Source: Blastococcus tunisiensis
Lineage (GTDB): Bacteria > Actinomycetota > Actinomycetes > Mycobacteriales > Geodermatophilaceae
DNA length: 42,161 nt
Direction of reading: 5' to 3'
Assembly: GCF_900112815.1 (NCBI RefSeq)
Contig: NZ_FOND01000031.1
Location: forward strand, 1-42,161
In this document: in pieces, positions 20,230 to 30,436 of the stretch
How the letters are laid out: each line of letters begins with the position of its first letter
Position numbering within the stretch: the stretch's first letter is position 1
Program-made: the position numbers and the translations under genes
Notes under the pieces: model-generated
Told to the model about the DNA's origin: nothing
Seen by the model: only the letters and a program-made list of their open reading frames with translations
Databases searched by the model: none

Positions 20230-20940
20230 TCAGCGCGGGGCGAGGGCCGCGTCGTAGCGGTCCAGCAGGACGGCGGCGATCCGGTCGTCGGGCAGCAGCG
20301 GCGCGGTGACCGCGTCGGCACCGGCGCCGGCCAGCTTGTCGTGGAAGTGCCCGGGTGCCAGCAGGTACGCGGCGACGACGACCCGTTCGGCCCCACCCCG
20401 CCGGGCGGCGAGGACGGCCTCGGGGACCGGCGGCTGCGCGGCCGAGCCGTAGCCGGTGGTCACCGGCCCGGCCCAGGACCGCTGGAGCAGGTCGGCGGTG
20501 TCCTCCACGTCGGCGACCGCGCGGGGATCGCTGGACCCGGCCGCGGCCAGGACGACGGCGGTCAGCGGGTCGCGCGGGTCGGCCCCGGCCTCCTGCAGCC
20601 GGTCGTGCAGCACCCCGACCAGGCGGGCGTCCGGCCCGAGCGGGCGGGCGGCGACGGCGGACCCGGCGCCGGCCACCGCGCCCGCGATGTCGACGTGCAC
20701 GTGGTACCCGCCCGACAGCAGCAGGGGGACGACGACCGCCGGACGGCCCTCGGCGGACAGGCCGGCGACCACGTCGACGACGGTCGGAGGCTGGACGTCG
20801 ACGAAGGCCGCCGTCGTGACCAGTCCCGGTCGCTGGGCGCGGGCGGCGAGCGCCAGTTCGGCGATCAGCCGGCGGCCGGTCGGGTTGCGGGTGCCGTGGG
20901 CGCAGGCGACGAGGACCGGTGATTGCGAATGTGCGCTCAT
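20230..20940 (-). CDS. CbiX/SirB-like sirohydrochlorin chelatase
   Basis: A 236-aa two-lobed chelatase that inserts iron or cobalt into sirohydrochlorin on the way to siroheme or cobalamin. The N-terminal lobe has the family's metal-side motif ACAHGTRNPTGR (His 15) and LLLSGGYHVHVDI (His in YHVH). The C-terminal lobe repeats the pattern as AAAGSSDP and APGHFHDKL. The ATG at 20940 lies 13 nt from the nearest AGGAG, which is better placed for a 3-codon upstream frame ending on the start codon. It follows the aconitase and SDR genes on the same strand; it could share iron-related control, which is speculative. Metal preference cannot be read. Confidence 0.85.
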   Translation of the reverse strand: MSAHSQSPVLVACAHGTRNPTGRRLIAELALAARAQRPGLVTTAAFVDVQPPTVVDVVAGLSAEGRPAVVVPLLLSGGYHVHVDIAGAVAGAGSAVAARPLGPDARLVGVLHDRLQEAGADPRDPLTAVVLAAAGSSDPRAVADVEDTADLLQRSWAGPVTTGYGSAAQPPVPEAVLAARRGGAERVVVAAYLLAPGHFHDKLAGAGADAVTAPLLPDDRIAAVLLDRYDAALAPR

Positions 20941-20948
20941 CGGGGCAT
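20937..20948 (-). promoter_or_regulatory. Three-codon upstream frame overlapping the chelatase start
   Basis: On the minus strand AGGAG (20958-20954) is 5 nt before ATG CCC CGA TGA (20948-20937). The TGA overlaps the chelatase ATG (20940-20938) as ATGA. The ribosome site suits the mini-frame better than the main start, so the chelatase may be translated by termination and restart. Confidence 0.4.
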
Positions 20949-20998
20949 CCGTGCTCCTGTTACCCCGTTCCGTGCACAGTGGCGACCCCGCACGGGCA

Positions 20999-21754
20999 TC
21001 ACGGGGAACGGAGCCGGCCGCCGTCGACGGCGACCACCGTGCCGGTGACGTAGGAGGCGGCGGGGGAGAGGAGGAACGCGGCGACCCGGCCGAACTCCTC
21101 GGGCTGCCCGATGCGGCCCAGCGGGATGGCCGCCTCGGTCTGCGTGCGGTAGGTGTCGGCGTCTCCGGAGGCTTCCGCGATCTCGGCGATCCGCTCGGTG
21201 GCGATCGTCCCCGGCATCAGCCCGAACACGCGGATGCCCCGGGGGCCCAGCTCGTCGGCCAGCCCCTTCGCCGTCATCGCCAGCCCCGGGCGCAGGCCGT
21301 TGGAGATGGCCAGCCCGTCCAGGGGCTGGCGGACCGACGTGGAGAGCACGAAACCGATGCAGGCGCCGGCGGTGAGATGCGGGACGAGCGCCTTCACCAG
21401 CCGCAGTGGTCCCAGGAGCACGCTGTCGACGCCGGCCCGCCAGTCCTCCTCGGCGGTGCCGAGGACGGAGCCCGGCTTCGGCCCGCCGACGCTGATCAGC
21501 GCACCGTCGATCGTGCCCAGGCGGTCGAGCGCGGTGCTGACCAGCCGGTCGGCGTCACCCGGCTCGGCCAGGTCGGCCGGAACGCCGGACGCCGCCGTCC
21601 CCAGGGAGGAGACGGCGGCCTCGACCGAGCCGGCGGAGCGCGAGCTGATCAGCACCCGGGCCCCGTCGTCGACGAGGGCCCGGGCGGTCGCGAATCCCAG
21701 CCCCCGGCTCGCGCCGGTGAGCAGGTATCCGCGACCACCCAGGCCCAGTTCCAT
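20999..21754 (-). CDS. SDR-family oxidoreductase
   Basis: A 251-aa short-chain dehydrogenase. The NAD(P) motif is TGASRGLGFA (about residues 12-21). The catalytic region has S-T-S-V-R (LSTSVRQPL) followed by ISNGLRPGLAMTAKGLADELGP, so the usual YxxxK is changed to N-x-x-x-x-P with a later lysine (TAKGLA). The C-terminal PEEFGRVAAFLLSPAASYVTGTVVAVDGG is typical of classical SDRs. Loss of the tyrosine suggests altered or atypical catalysis; the same form is common in an actinobacterial SDR subgroup as far as I recall. ATG at 21754 follows the aconitase stop by 25 nt, so the two genes form an operon. Confidence 0.85.
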   Translation of the reverse strand: MELGLGGRGYLLTGASRGLGFATARALVDDGARVLISSRSAGSVEAAVSSLGTAASGVPADLAEPGDADRLVSTALDRLGTIDGALISVGGPKPGSVLGTAEEDWRAGVDSVLLGPLRLVKALVPHLTAGACIGFVLSTSVRQPLDGLAISNGLRPGLAMTAKGLADELGPRGIRVFGLMPGTIATERIAEIAEASGDADTYRTQTEAAIPLGRIGQPEEFGRVAAFLLSPAASYVTGTVVAVDGGRLRSP

Positions 21755-21779
21755 CAGCGGGTCCTCAGGTGCCCGTCGG

Positions 21780-24635
<2,856 letters not shown>

Positions 24636-24867
24636 TCTTCTGCGCCTACCCCTCGCTGGTTCGTCGCGGCTGGATCGTCGCGCTCGGTTCCACCCCCGAT
24701 CATCCCAGCTCGGCGGCGGGAGCACCGGGTCAGGCCACCCTTCCTTCACCCGGTGACCTCGATCACCGGCAGCGTCCCGGCGGCCCCACCCGCCCCGGGG
24801 AGCCCCTCCGGCCACGCCGCCGGGTGAACTCGCCGCGAAATGCCCGCGACCGGGCGGTGCGGCCGCC

Positions 24868-24873
24868 TAGCGT
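24868..24873 (+). promoter_or_regulatory. -10 box for a near-leaderless PAP2 gene transcript
   Basis: TAGCGT ends 8 nt before the ATG at 24882, so the predicted transcript begins about 2 nt upstream of the start codon. No Shine-Dalgarno is seen. It lies in the 246-nt divergent spacer shared with acnA. Confidence 0.45.
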
Positions 24874-24881
24874 CGCCCGCC

Positions 24882-25925
24882 ATGACCGTGGCCGAGCCGG
24901 CGGCGTACACCGCCACGATCCCCAGCCCCCGCGCCCCCCTGCCCGACGAGCGGGTGGGCGGCGGCCGGGTCGCGGCCGGCGGCCCTGGGCGCGGGCGGCG
25001 CCGGGGGATCCGATGGCTGGCCCTCGGGGCCCTCGGGGCCGCCTTCGTCGTGACCTGCGCGGGTGTCGGGCTCCCGACCGACCGCGTGGTCCTGCTCGGC
25101 TGGGTCCTGGCCGGTCTGGTGCTGTACGCCGCCGCGGACGGGCCGCGGCGCGTGGTCCGGCTGCTCGTCGACTGGCTGCCGCTGGTGGCCGTGCTGCTGG
25201 CCTACGACGCCAGCCGGGGCCTGGCCGACGGGTTCGGTGCGACGGTGCACGTCGCCGAGCTGGCCACGGCCGACCGGTGGCTCGCCGGGGGCGGCCTGCC
25301 GACGGTGGTGCTGCAGCAGTCCTGGCAGGCCGACTGGTGGAAGGCCGTCGCCTCGCTCGTCTACGCCAGCCACTTCGTGGTGACACCGCTCGTGCTGGGC
25401 GTGCTCTGGGTCCGCAACCGCGAGCGGTGGACGACCTTCGCCCGGCTCGTCGTCGGGCTGTCGGCGGCCGGGCTGGCCACCTACGTGCTCTACCCGGCCG
25501 CACCCCCGTGGCTGGCGGCCAAGGAGGGCGTCATCGAGCCGGTCCGCCGGCTCAGCGGGGCCGGCTGGGAGGTGCTCGGGCTGCCCCGCGCCGGGGCGCT
25601 GCTCGCCGACAGCCAGGGCCAGGTGAACCAGGTGGCGGCCGTGCCGTCGCTGCACACCGCGTTCGCGGTCCTCGTCTGCCTCGTGCTCCTCCCGGTCGCG
25701 CGGCGGAGCTGGCAGCGGCTGGTGCTGCTCGGCTACGGGCCGGCGATGGCCCTGGTGCTCGTCTGGTCGGGGGAGCACTACGTCGTCGACACCCTGCTGG
25801 GTGCGGCCTACGCGGGAGCGGTCGTCGCCGTCGCGGCCCGGTGGCGGGCCCGGCGACGGCGGACCGCTCCCGCCCGGGCGACGGCCGGGGACGGGGCGGT
25901 GCGCGCCTCTACCGTGGACGCGTGA
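24882..25925 (+). CDS. PAP2-superfamily membrane protein (AUR1/inositol phosphotransferase-like)
   Basis: A 347-aa integral membrane protein with about eight hydrophobic segments after a ~45-residue Pro/Gly/Arg-rich N-terminus. The PAP2 motifs are present as AVPSLHTAFAVLV (about residues 250-262) and WSGEHYVVDTLLGAAYA (about 291-307), giving the catalytic His pair and the Asp. This arrangement, with YPAAPPWLA before it, resembles the inositol-phosphotransferase/AUR1 branch, so it probably handles a lipid phosphate or phosphoinositol headgroup at the membrane. An upstream in-frame ATG (24840) is less likely given the promoter. The stop overlaps the sirtuin GTG. Confidence 0.85.
   Translation: MTVAEPAAYTATIPSPRAPLPDERVGGGRVAAGGPGRGRRRGIRWLALGALGAAFVVTCAGVGLPTDRVVLLGWVLAGLVLYAAADGPRRVVRLLVDWLPLVAVLLAYDASRGLADGFGATVHVAELATADRWLAGGGLPTVVLQQSWQADWWKAVASLVYASHFVVTPLVLGVLWVRNRERWTTFARLVVGLSAAGLATYVLYPAAPPWLAAKEGVIEPVRRLSGAGWEVLGLPRAGALLADSQGQVNQVAAVPSLHTAFAVLVCLVLLPVARRSWQRLVLLGYGPAMALVLVWSGEHYVVDTLLGAAYAGAVVAVAARWRARRRRTAPARATAGDGAVRASTVDA
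25910..25915 (+). promoter_or_regulatory. Internal -10 box for a leaderless sirtuin transcript
   Basis: TACCGT, inside the last codons of the PAP2 gene, ends exactly 6 nt before the G of the sirtuin GTG at 25922. This spacing matches leaderless actinobacterial promoters, so the sirtuin may be expressed apart from the PAP2 gene. Confidence 0.45.
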
Positions 25926-26677
25926 CCGGAGCCGTTCCCGAGCCGCTGCCCGACTGGCTGACCGACGCCCGCCGGATCGTCGTCCTCACCGGCGCCGGCA
26001 TCTCCACCGAGAGCGGCATCCCGGACTACCGCGGGCCGGACGGCGTGTGGACGAAGGATCCCGACGCCGAGAAGCTCGTGACGCTGTCCTACTACGTGGC
26101 CGACCCGGACATCCGCCGGAGGGCGTGGCTGATGCGCAGGGACCTGCGGGGCGACATCGCGCCGAACGACGGACACCGGGCGCTCGCCGAGCTGGAGCGC
26201 CGGGGTCGGCTGCGCGCGGTGCTCACCCAGAACATCGATGGGCTGCACCAGCAGGCGGGCAACTCACCCGGCGTCGTCCTGGAGCTGCACGGGACCATCC
26301 ACGAGGTCGCCTGCCTGTCCTGCGGCGACCGGACGACGATGGACAGCGCCATGGCGCGCATCGACGCGGGGGAGCCGGACCCCGACTGCCGGCACTGCGG
26401 CGGGATCCTGAAGTCGGCGACGATCAGCTTCGGGCAGATGCTCGATCCCGACGTCCTCACCGCCGCGGCCGAGGCGGCTGCCGACTGCGACGTGTTCCTG
26501 GCCATCGGCACCTCGCTGACCGTGCACCCGGCCGCGGGCCTCACCGACATCGCCGCGGCGTCGGGCGCGCGGGTCGTCGTCGTCAACGCCGAGCCCACGC
26601 CGTACGACGAGAGCGCCGACCTCGTCGTCCGCGAGCGGATCGGCGCCGCCCTGCCGTGGCTGCTCGCCCCCGCCTGA
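25922..26677 (+). CDS. cobB: NAD-dependent protein deacylase (sirtuin)
   Basis: A 251-aa sirtuin that removes acyl groups from protein lysines using NAD. Visible motifs are LTGAGISTESGIPDYRG (about residues 20-36), TQNIDGLH (catalytic His ~108), the zinc-binding pairs CLSC and CRHC (about 126-163), AIGTSLTVHPAAGL and VVVNAEPTPYD. The standard GAGIS...PDYRG pocket lacks the Tyr/Arg pair position pattern clearly diagnostic of desuccinylases, so a general deacetylase is likely. Acyl-CoA synthetases are known sirtuin substrates in actinobacteria, and one is encoded next downstream; a functional link is inference. Confidence 0.92.
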   Translation: MTGAVPEPLPDWLTDARRIVVLTGAGISTESGIPDYRGPDGVWTKDPDAEKLVTLSYYVADPDIRRRAWLMRRDLRGDIAPNDGHRALAELERRGRLRAVLTQNIDGLHQQAGNSPGVVLELHGTIHEVACLSCGDRTTMDSAMARIDAGEPDPDCRHCGGILKSATISFGQMLDPDVLTAAAEAAADCDVFLAIGTSLTVHPAAGLTDIAAASGARVVVVNAEPTPYDESADLVVRERIGAALPWLLAPA

Positions 26678-26994
26678 CCTCGCACCAGGTCGGGGCGCAC
26701 CGAGCCCGAGCCGCCGGCCCGCATCCGCTCGGCCGGGGTCTCCCTGCGGGACCAGCTCCGGCTCACCCCCTCCCGGCGACGGGCCCGTCCGGGGAACTCC
26801 GGCCGGGTCGGGCAGCAAGCCGTCACCCGCCCTCGTGCACCAGCCGCCCGCCGCCGGTGCGATCGCCTCCATGCGCAGTCCGCCCGGAACCACTCGTCGT
26901 GCGGCGGGCGGCGGGTTAGCGTGACGGCGACCACGTCGAGCGGTCCTTCCCCGCGGATCTGCGCGCGGCGGGGCCACTGAGCCGGGAGCCGTCC
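26678..26994. other. Intergenic region upstream of the acyl-CoA ligase
   Basis: This 317-nt spacer has no credible gene. Near its end a TTAGCGT element (about 26914-26920) could be the -10 of the ligase promoter, leaving a leader of about 65 nt. GGGAG lies 7 nt before the ATG at 26995. The first 200 nt show only GC-rich sequence with no strong hairpin that I can see. Confidence 0.4.
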
Positions 26995-28530
26995 ATGCGC
27001 GTGCCCTTGACCACCCGTGACTTCCTCGACCGGGCCGAGCTGGTCTACGGCGACCGCGTCGGCATCGTCGACGAGCCGACCCAGCCCGCGCCGTCGCTCG
27101 GCGAGGTGAGCTACCGCGAGGTCGCCCGCCGGGGCCGCGCCCTGCAGGCCGGCCTGGACGAGCTGGGCATCGCGGAGGGCGAGCGGGTGGCGATCGTGAG
27201 CCACAACGCCGGCCGCCTGCTGGAGCTGCTGCTGGCGGTGCCGTCGTCCGGGCGGGTCGCGGTGCCGATCAACTTCCGGCTGTCCCCGGAGGAGGTCAGC
27301 TACATCGTCGGCCACTCCGGCGCCCGCGTGCTGCTGGTCGACCCGGAGCTCGAGTCCTCGCTCAAGGGGGTGGAGACCGAGCACCGTTTCGGCACGGGGG
27401 AGGAGTACGAGCAGCTGCTCCGTTTCGACACGGAACCGCGGCCGTGGTCGGCCCCCGACGAGGACGCCACCGCCACGATCAACTACACCAGCGGGACGAC
27501 GGCGCGGCCCAAGGGCGTGCAGATGACCCACCGGAACCTGTGGGTCAACGCGGTCACCTTCGGCATGCACATGCAGGTCAGCGACCGCGACGTCTACCTG
27601 CACACGCTGCCGATGTTCCACTGCAACGGGTGGGGCCTGCCCTACACGATGGCCGGCGTGGGGGCCAGGCAGGTGGTGCTGCGCAAGGTCGACGGCGCGG
27701 AGATCCTCCGCCGGGTCGAGCAGCACGGGGTGACGGTCATGGCCGGTGCGCCCGCCGTCTGGAACGCCGTCCTCGAGGCGGCCGCCGACTGGGACGGCGA
27801 GATCCCCGGCCGGGACCGGGTGCGGATCATCGTGGCCGGCGCGCCGCCGCCGTCGAAGACCATCGCACGGGTCGAGGCCGAGCTCGGCTGGGAGTTCAAC
27901 CAGATCTACGGCCTCACCGAGACCGCGCCGCTGCTCACCATCAACCGGCCGCGCGCCGAGTACGACGACCTCGAGCCGGAGGAGCGTGCCAAGCGGCTGT
28001 CGCGGGCCGGGGTCCCCGCCCTGGGGACGCGGCTGCAGATCAGCGAGTCCGGCGAGGTGCTGGCCCAGGGCAACACCGTGCTGGCCGGCTACTGGGAGAA
28101 CCCGGACGCCTCGGCGGAGGCCCTCGACGGCGGCTGGTTCCACACCGGCGACGGCGGCACGATCGACGACGGCGGCTACCTCACGATCTCCGACCGCAAG
28201 AAGGACGTGATCATCACCGGCGGGGAGAACGTCTCCTCCATCGAGGTGGAGGACCTGGTGTTCAGCCACCCGGCGGTCGCGGAGGTCGCGGTCATCGGCG
28301 TCCCCGACGACAAGTGGGGCGAGATGGTCACCGCGATCGTCGTGGTCGGCGAGGGCGAGCAGGTGACCGCGGAGGAGATCATCGCCCACTGCCGCGGCAA
28401 GATCGCCGGCTACAAGATCCCCAAGCGGATCGAGTTCCGCGACGAGCTGGCCCGCACCGCCACGGGCAAGATCCAGAAGTTCAAGCTGCGCGAGTCGTTC
28501 TGGAAGGACGCCGAGCGCCAGATCAACTGA
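26995..28530 (+). CDS. Acyl-CoA ligase (AMP-forming, FadD-like)
   Basis: A 511-aa member of the ANL superfamily that activates a carboxylic acid with ATP and CoA. The P-loop-like motif is NYTSGTTARPKGVQMTHRN (about residues 163-181); QIYGLTET is the A5 motif (about 302-309); GWFHTGDGGTIDDGGYLTISDRKKDVIITGGENVSS spans A7-A8; and TATGKIQKFKLRE holds the A10 catalytic lysine near the C-terminus. Length fits medium- or long-chain acyl-CoA synthetases. The substrate is not predictable. The A10 lysine is a classic target for acetylation and sirtuin control, which makes the neighbouring sirtuin gene noteworthy. Confidence 0.9.
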   Translation: MRVPLTTRDFLDRAELVYGDRVGIVDEPTQPAPSLGEVSYREVARRGRALQAGLDELGIAEGERVAIVSHNAGRLLELLLAVPSSGRVAVPINFRLSPEEVSYIVGHSGARVLLVDPELESSLKGVETEHRFGTGEEYEQLLRFDTEPRPWSAPDEDATATINYTSGTTARPKGVQMTHRNLWVNAVTFGMHMQVSDRDVYLHTLPMFHCNGWGLPYTMAGVGARQVVLRKVDGAEILRRVEQHGVTVMAGAPAVWNAVLEAAADWDGEIPGRDRVRIIVAGAPPPSKTIARVEAELGWEFNQIYGLTETAPLLTINRPRAEYDDLEPEERAKRLSRAGVPALGTRLQISESGEVLAQGNTVLAGYWENPDASAEALDGGWFHTGDGGTIDDGGYLTISDRKKDVIITGGENVSSIEVEDLVFSHPAVAEVAVIGVPDDKWGEMVTAIVVVGEGEQVTAEEIIAHCRGKIAGYKIPKRIEFRDELARTATGKIQKFKLRESFWKDAERQIN

Positions 28531-28578
28531 GGGAGCTCCCTCACCGCCGGCGCCGGATCCCGCCGGCCCCGCCTCCCT

Positions 28579-28650
28579 GCCGAGAGGGCAGTTGTGGTCG
28601 GCGACACGCGCCGACATGCCGTGCGCGGCGACCGCAACTGCTCGTTCGGC
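28579..28650. repeat. 72-nt imperfect intergenic palindrome after the acyl-CoA ligase
   Basis: The arms GCCGA..GGCAGTTG.GGTCG.CG (28579-28603) and CG.CGACC.CAACTGC..TCGGC (28627-28650) pair with a few mismatches around a ~22-nt loop. It begins 48 nt after the ligase stop and has no U tract, so it could be a terminator or another member of the intergenic palindrome set. The rest of the 337-nt gap holds the NlpC leader hairpin described separately. Confidence 0.55.
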
Positions 28651-28818
28651 GGGGCGCGCCCGGATGACCCCGGGACGCCCCGGCGGCGCCACCGGCTGTC
28701 CTCCGTGCGTGTCGTCTCCCCCCGAGGGGTGAGACCGGCCGCCCGTTCCCTGTCCTGCTCACCCGAACCGGTCGATCTGGCCCGTGTGCACCTCCACGGT
28801 GCGCGACACCAGTCGAGA

Positions 28819-28847
28819 CCGGTGACCCCCGCGAGGGGGTAGGCCGG
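28819..28847 (+). promoter_or_regulatory. Leader hairpin just upstream of the NlpC/P60 ribosome site
   Basis: ACCCCC-GCGA-GGGGGT (28825-28840) forms a 6-bp stem capped by a GNRA tetraloop. CCGG pairs flank it (28819-28822 with 28844-28847). GGAGGAG, the ribosome site for the GTG at 28868, begins 6 nt later (28853). It could modulate translation start. I looked for a c-di-AMP (ydaO) riboswitch here and did not find the full core. Confidence 0.4.
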
Positions 28848-28867
28848 GCAGCGGAGGAGTCGGGTTC

Positions 28868-30172
28868 GTGAGCGAGCAGGCCGGAGCACGGTTCGGGACG
28901 CAGCGGCGGGGTGCCCACTGGGTGCACCGCCTGATCGGGGCCGGAGCCGTCGCGGTCATCTGCCTGGTGGGCGCCCCGGGGGTGGCCGCGGCCGCGCCGC
29001 GGAACCCGAGCGACGCCCAGCTCTCCGAGGCCCAGCGGCAGAAGGCCGAGGCCGCCGAGCGGGTCGGCGCCATCGCCGCGCAGCTCGCCCAGGCCCGGGC
29101 CGATGCCGAATCGGCCCACCAGGCGGCGCTGATCGCGCTGCAGGACTACGAGGACAAGCAGGCGGCCTACGAGACCGCCCGCATCGCCGCCGACACCGCC
29201 GCCGCCGCGGCCGACCAGGCGGCGGCCGACCTGCAGGAGGGGCGCAAGGACGTCGCCGCCTTCGCGCGGGCCAGCTACATGCAGGGCACCACCGCCCCGG
29301 CGATGACCGCGCTGCTCAGCTCGGGCGGACCGGCGGAACTGGTGCAGCGCGCGGCGCTGCTGGACGCCGCCGGCGTGCACAAGACGGACGTGCTCTCCCA
29401 GCTCACCGTCCTCGAGGTGCAGGCCGGGGCCACCCGGCAGGCCGCCGTGCAGGCGGTCGAGGAGGCCGAGACCATCCAGACACAGGCCGCCGAGCTGCTG
29501 GCGAGCGCCCAGACGCAGGAGGTGTCGGCGCGGGCCCAGGCCGACGCCATCGACGCCGAGGAGGACGGCCTGCAGGCCGAGCTCCAGCAGGCGGAGCAGG
29601 TCCTGTACGGGCTGGAAGGCGCGCGCACCGCCGCGGAGCAGGCCGCTGCCCGGCAGGCCGCGGTGGCTCGCCCCACCGCGCCGGCCCCGTCGGCGCCCGC
29701 CCCGCAGGCCCCGCGGCCCACTCCCAGCACCCCGGCCGGCCCGCCGTCGGCATCGGCCGCGCAGACGGCCATCGCCGCCGCGCAGTCCCAGATCGGCGTG
29801 GCCTACTCCTGGGGCGGCGGCGGGCGCAACGGCCCGAGCTACGGCATCTCGCCGGACACCGCGGTGTTCGGGTTCGACTGCTCCGGGCTCACCGAGTACG
29901 CCTACGCCCGTGCCGGGATCTCCATCGGCGGGACCAGCCGCGACCAGTGGTGGCTCAACCGCACCAAGCAGGTGGCCACGGCGAACCTGCAGCCCGGCGA
30001 CCTGCTCTTCTGGGGCGGCGACCGGAGCGACTACATGTCGATCACCCACGTGGCGCTCTACATCGGCAACGGCCAGATGATCGAGGCGCCGGACCGCGGG
30101 AAGACCGTGACGATCGCGACCGCGCGGACGTCGAGCTCGACCTACTTCGGCGCCGTCCGCCCCTCTGCCTGA
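28868..30172 (+). CDS. Secreted NlpC/P60 peptidoglycan hydrolase (RipA-like)
   Basis: A 434-aa exported endopeptidase. A signal peptide is visible at about residues 18-43 (LIGAGAVAVICLVGAPGVAAAAP). Residues ~50-260 are an Ala/Glu/Gln-rich coiled coil. A Pro/Ala linker follows (about 265-295), then the NlpC/P60 domain with catalytic Cys ~338 (GFDCSGLTEYAY) and His ~394 (ITHVALYIG). The enzyme should cut D-Glu-mDAP bonds during septal cell-wall splitting, and the coiled coil is expected to keep it inhibited or bind a partner. GGAGGAG upstream supports the GTG at 28868. The order NlpC-moxR-DUF58-VWA matches Rv1477/Rv1478-Rv1481 of M. tuberculosis. Confidence 0.93.
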   Translation: MSEQAGARFGTQRRGAHWVHRLIGAGAVAVICLVGAPGVAAAAPRNPSDAQLSEAQRQKAEAAERVGAIAAQLAQARADAESAHQAALIALQDYEDKQAAYETARIAADTAAAAADQAAADLQEGRKDVAAFARASYMQGTTAPAMTALLSSGGPAELVQRAALLDAAGVHKTDVLSQLTVLEVQAGATRQAAVQAVEEAETIQTQAAELLASAQTQEVSARAQADAIDAEEDGLQAELQQAEQVLYGLEGARTAAEQAAARQAAVARPTAPAPSAPAPQAPRPTPSTPAGPPSASAAQTAIAAAQSQIGVAYSWGGGGRNGPSYGISPDTAVFGFDCSGLTEYAYARAGISIGGTSRDQWWLNRTKQVATANLQPGDLLFWGGDRSDYMSITHVALYIGNGQMIEAPDRGKTVTIATARTSSSTYFGAVRPSA

Positions 30173-30197
30173 GCAGTTCGCGGGCCGGGAAGTCAGG

Positions 30198-30231
30198 GCG
30201 TCGGGCAGCCACGGGGGGAGCTGCCCGACGC
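30198..30231. terminator. Perfect 12-bp hairpin after the NlpC/P60 gene
   Basis: GCGTCGGGCAGC (30198-30209) and GCTGCCCGACGC (30220-30231) are exact complements with a 10-nt loop. It begins 25 nt past the stop and separates the hydrolase gene from the moxR operon. The remaining 205 nt up to moxR show only an AGGGAG ribosome site. Confidence 0.8.
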
Positions 30232-30436
30232 ACCTTCCAGGCTAGCAGTCGCCCGGAGCGGGTGGCAGGGTTGTGGACGCCGTGGGCCAACTCCCAGCCG
30301 ACTCCCAGCCAACCCTTCCCGCGTGCCCAGCCACCGGCCGGACCGATGTAGGACACTGGCACGGGGGACGGTCCTGCCGCCCCGCCGACAGCTGCTCGTC
30401 CCGGGCGGCCGTCGGCCGGCACGACCAGGGAGCTCC

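Noticed and set aside
26092-28692. An 866-codon minus-strand frame opposite the sirtuin and acyl-CoA ligase
   Set aside because: Both plus-strand genes have complete motif sets; the antisense product has no recognisable domain.
28650-28867. A c-di-AMP (ydaO) riboswitch upstream of the NlpC/P60 gene
   Set aside because: Such riboswitches precede some actinobacterial cell-wall hydrolase genes, and fragments like GGGGTGA and GGTAGGC-like bases are present. The full conserved core and order could not be found by eye.
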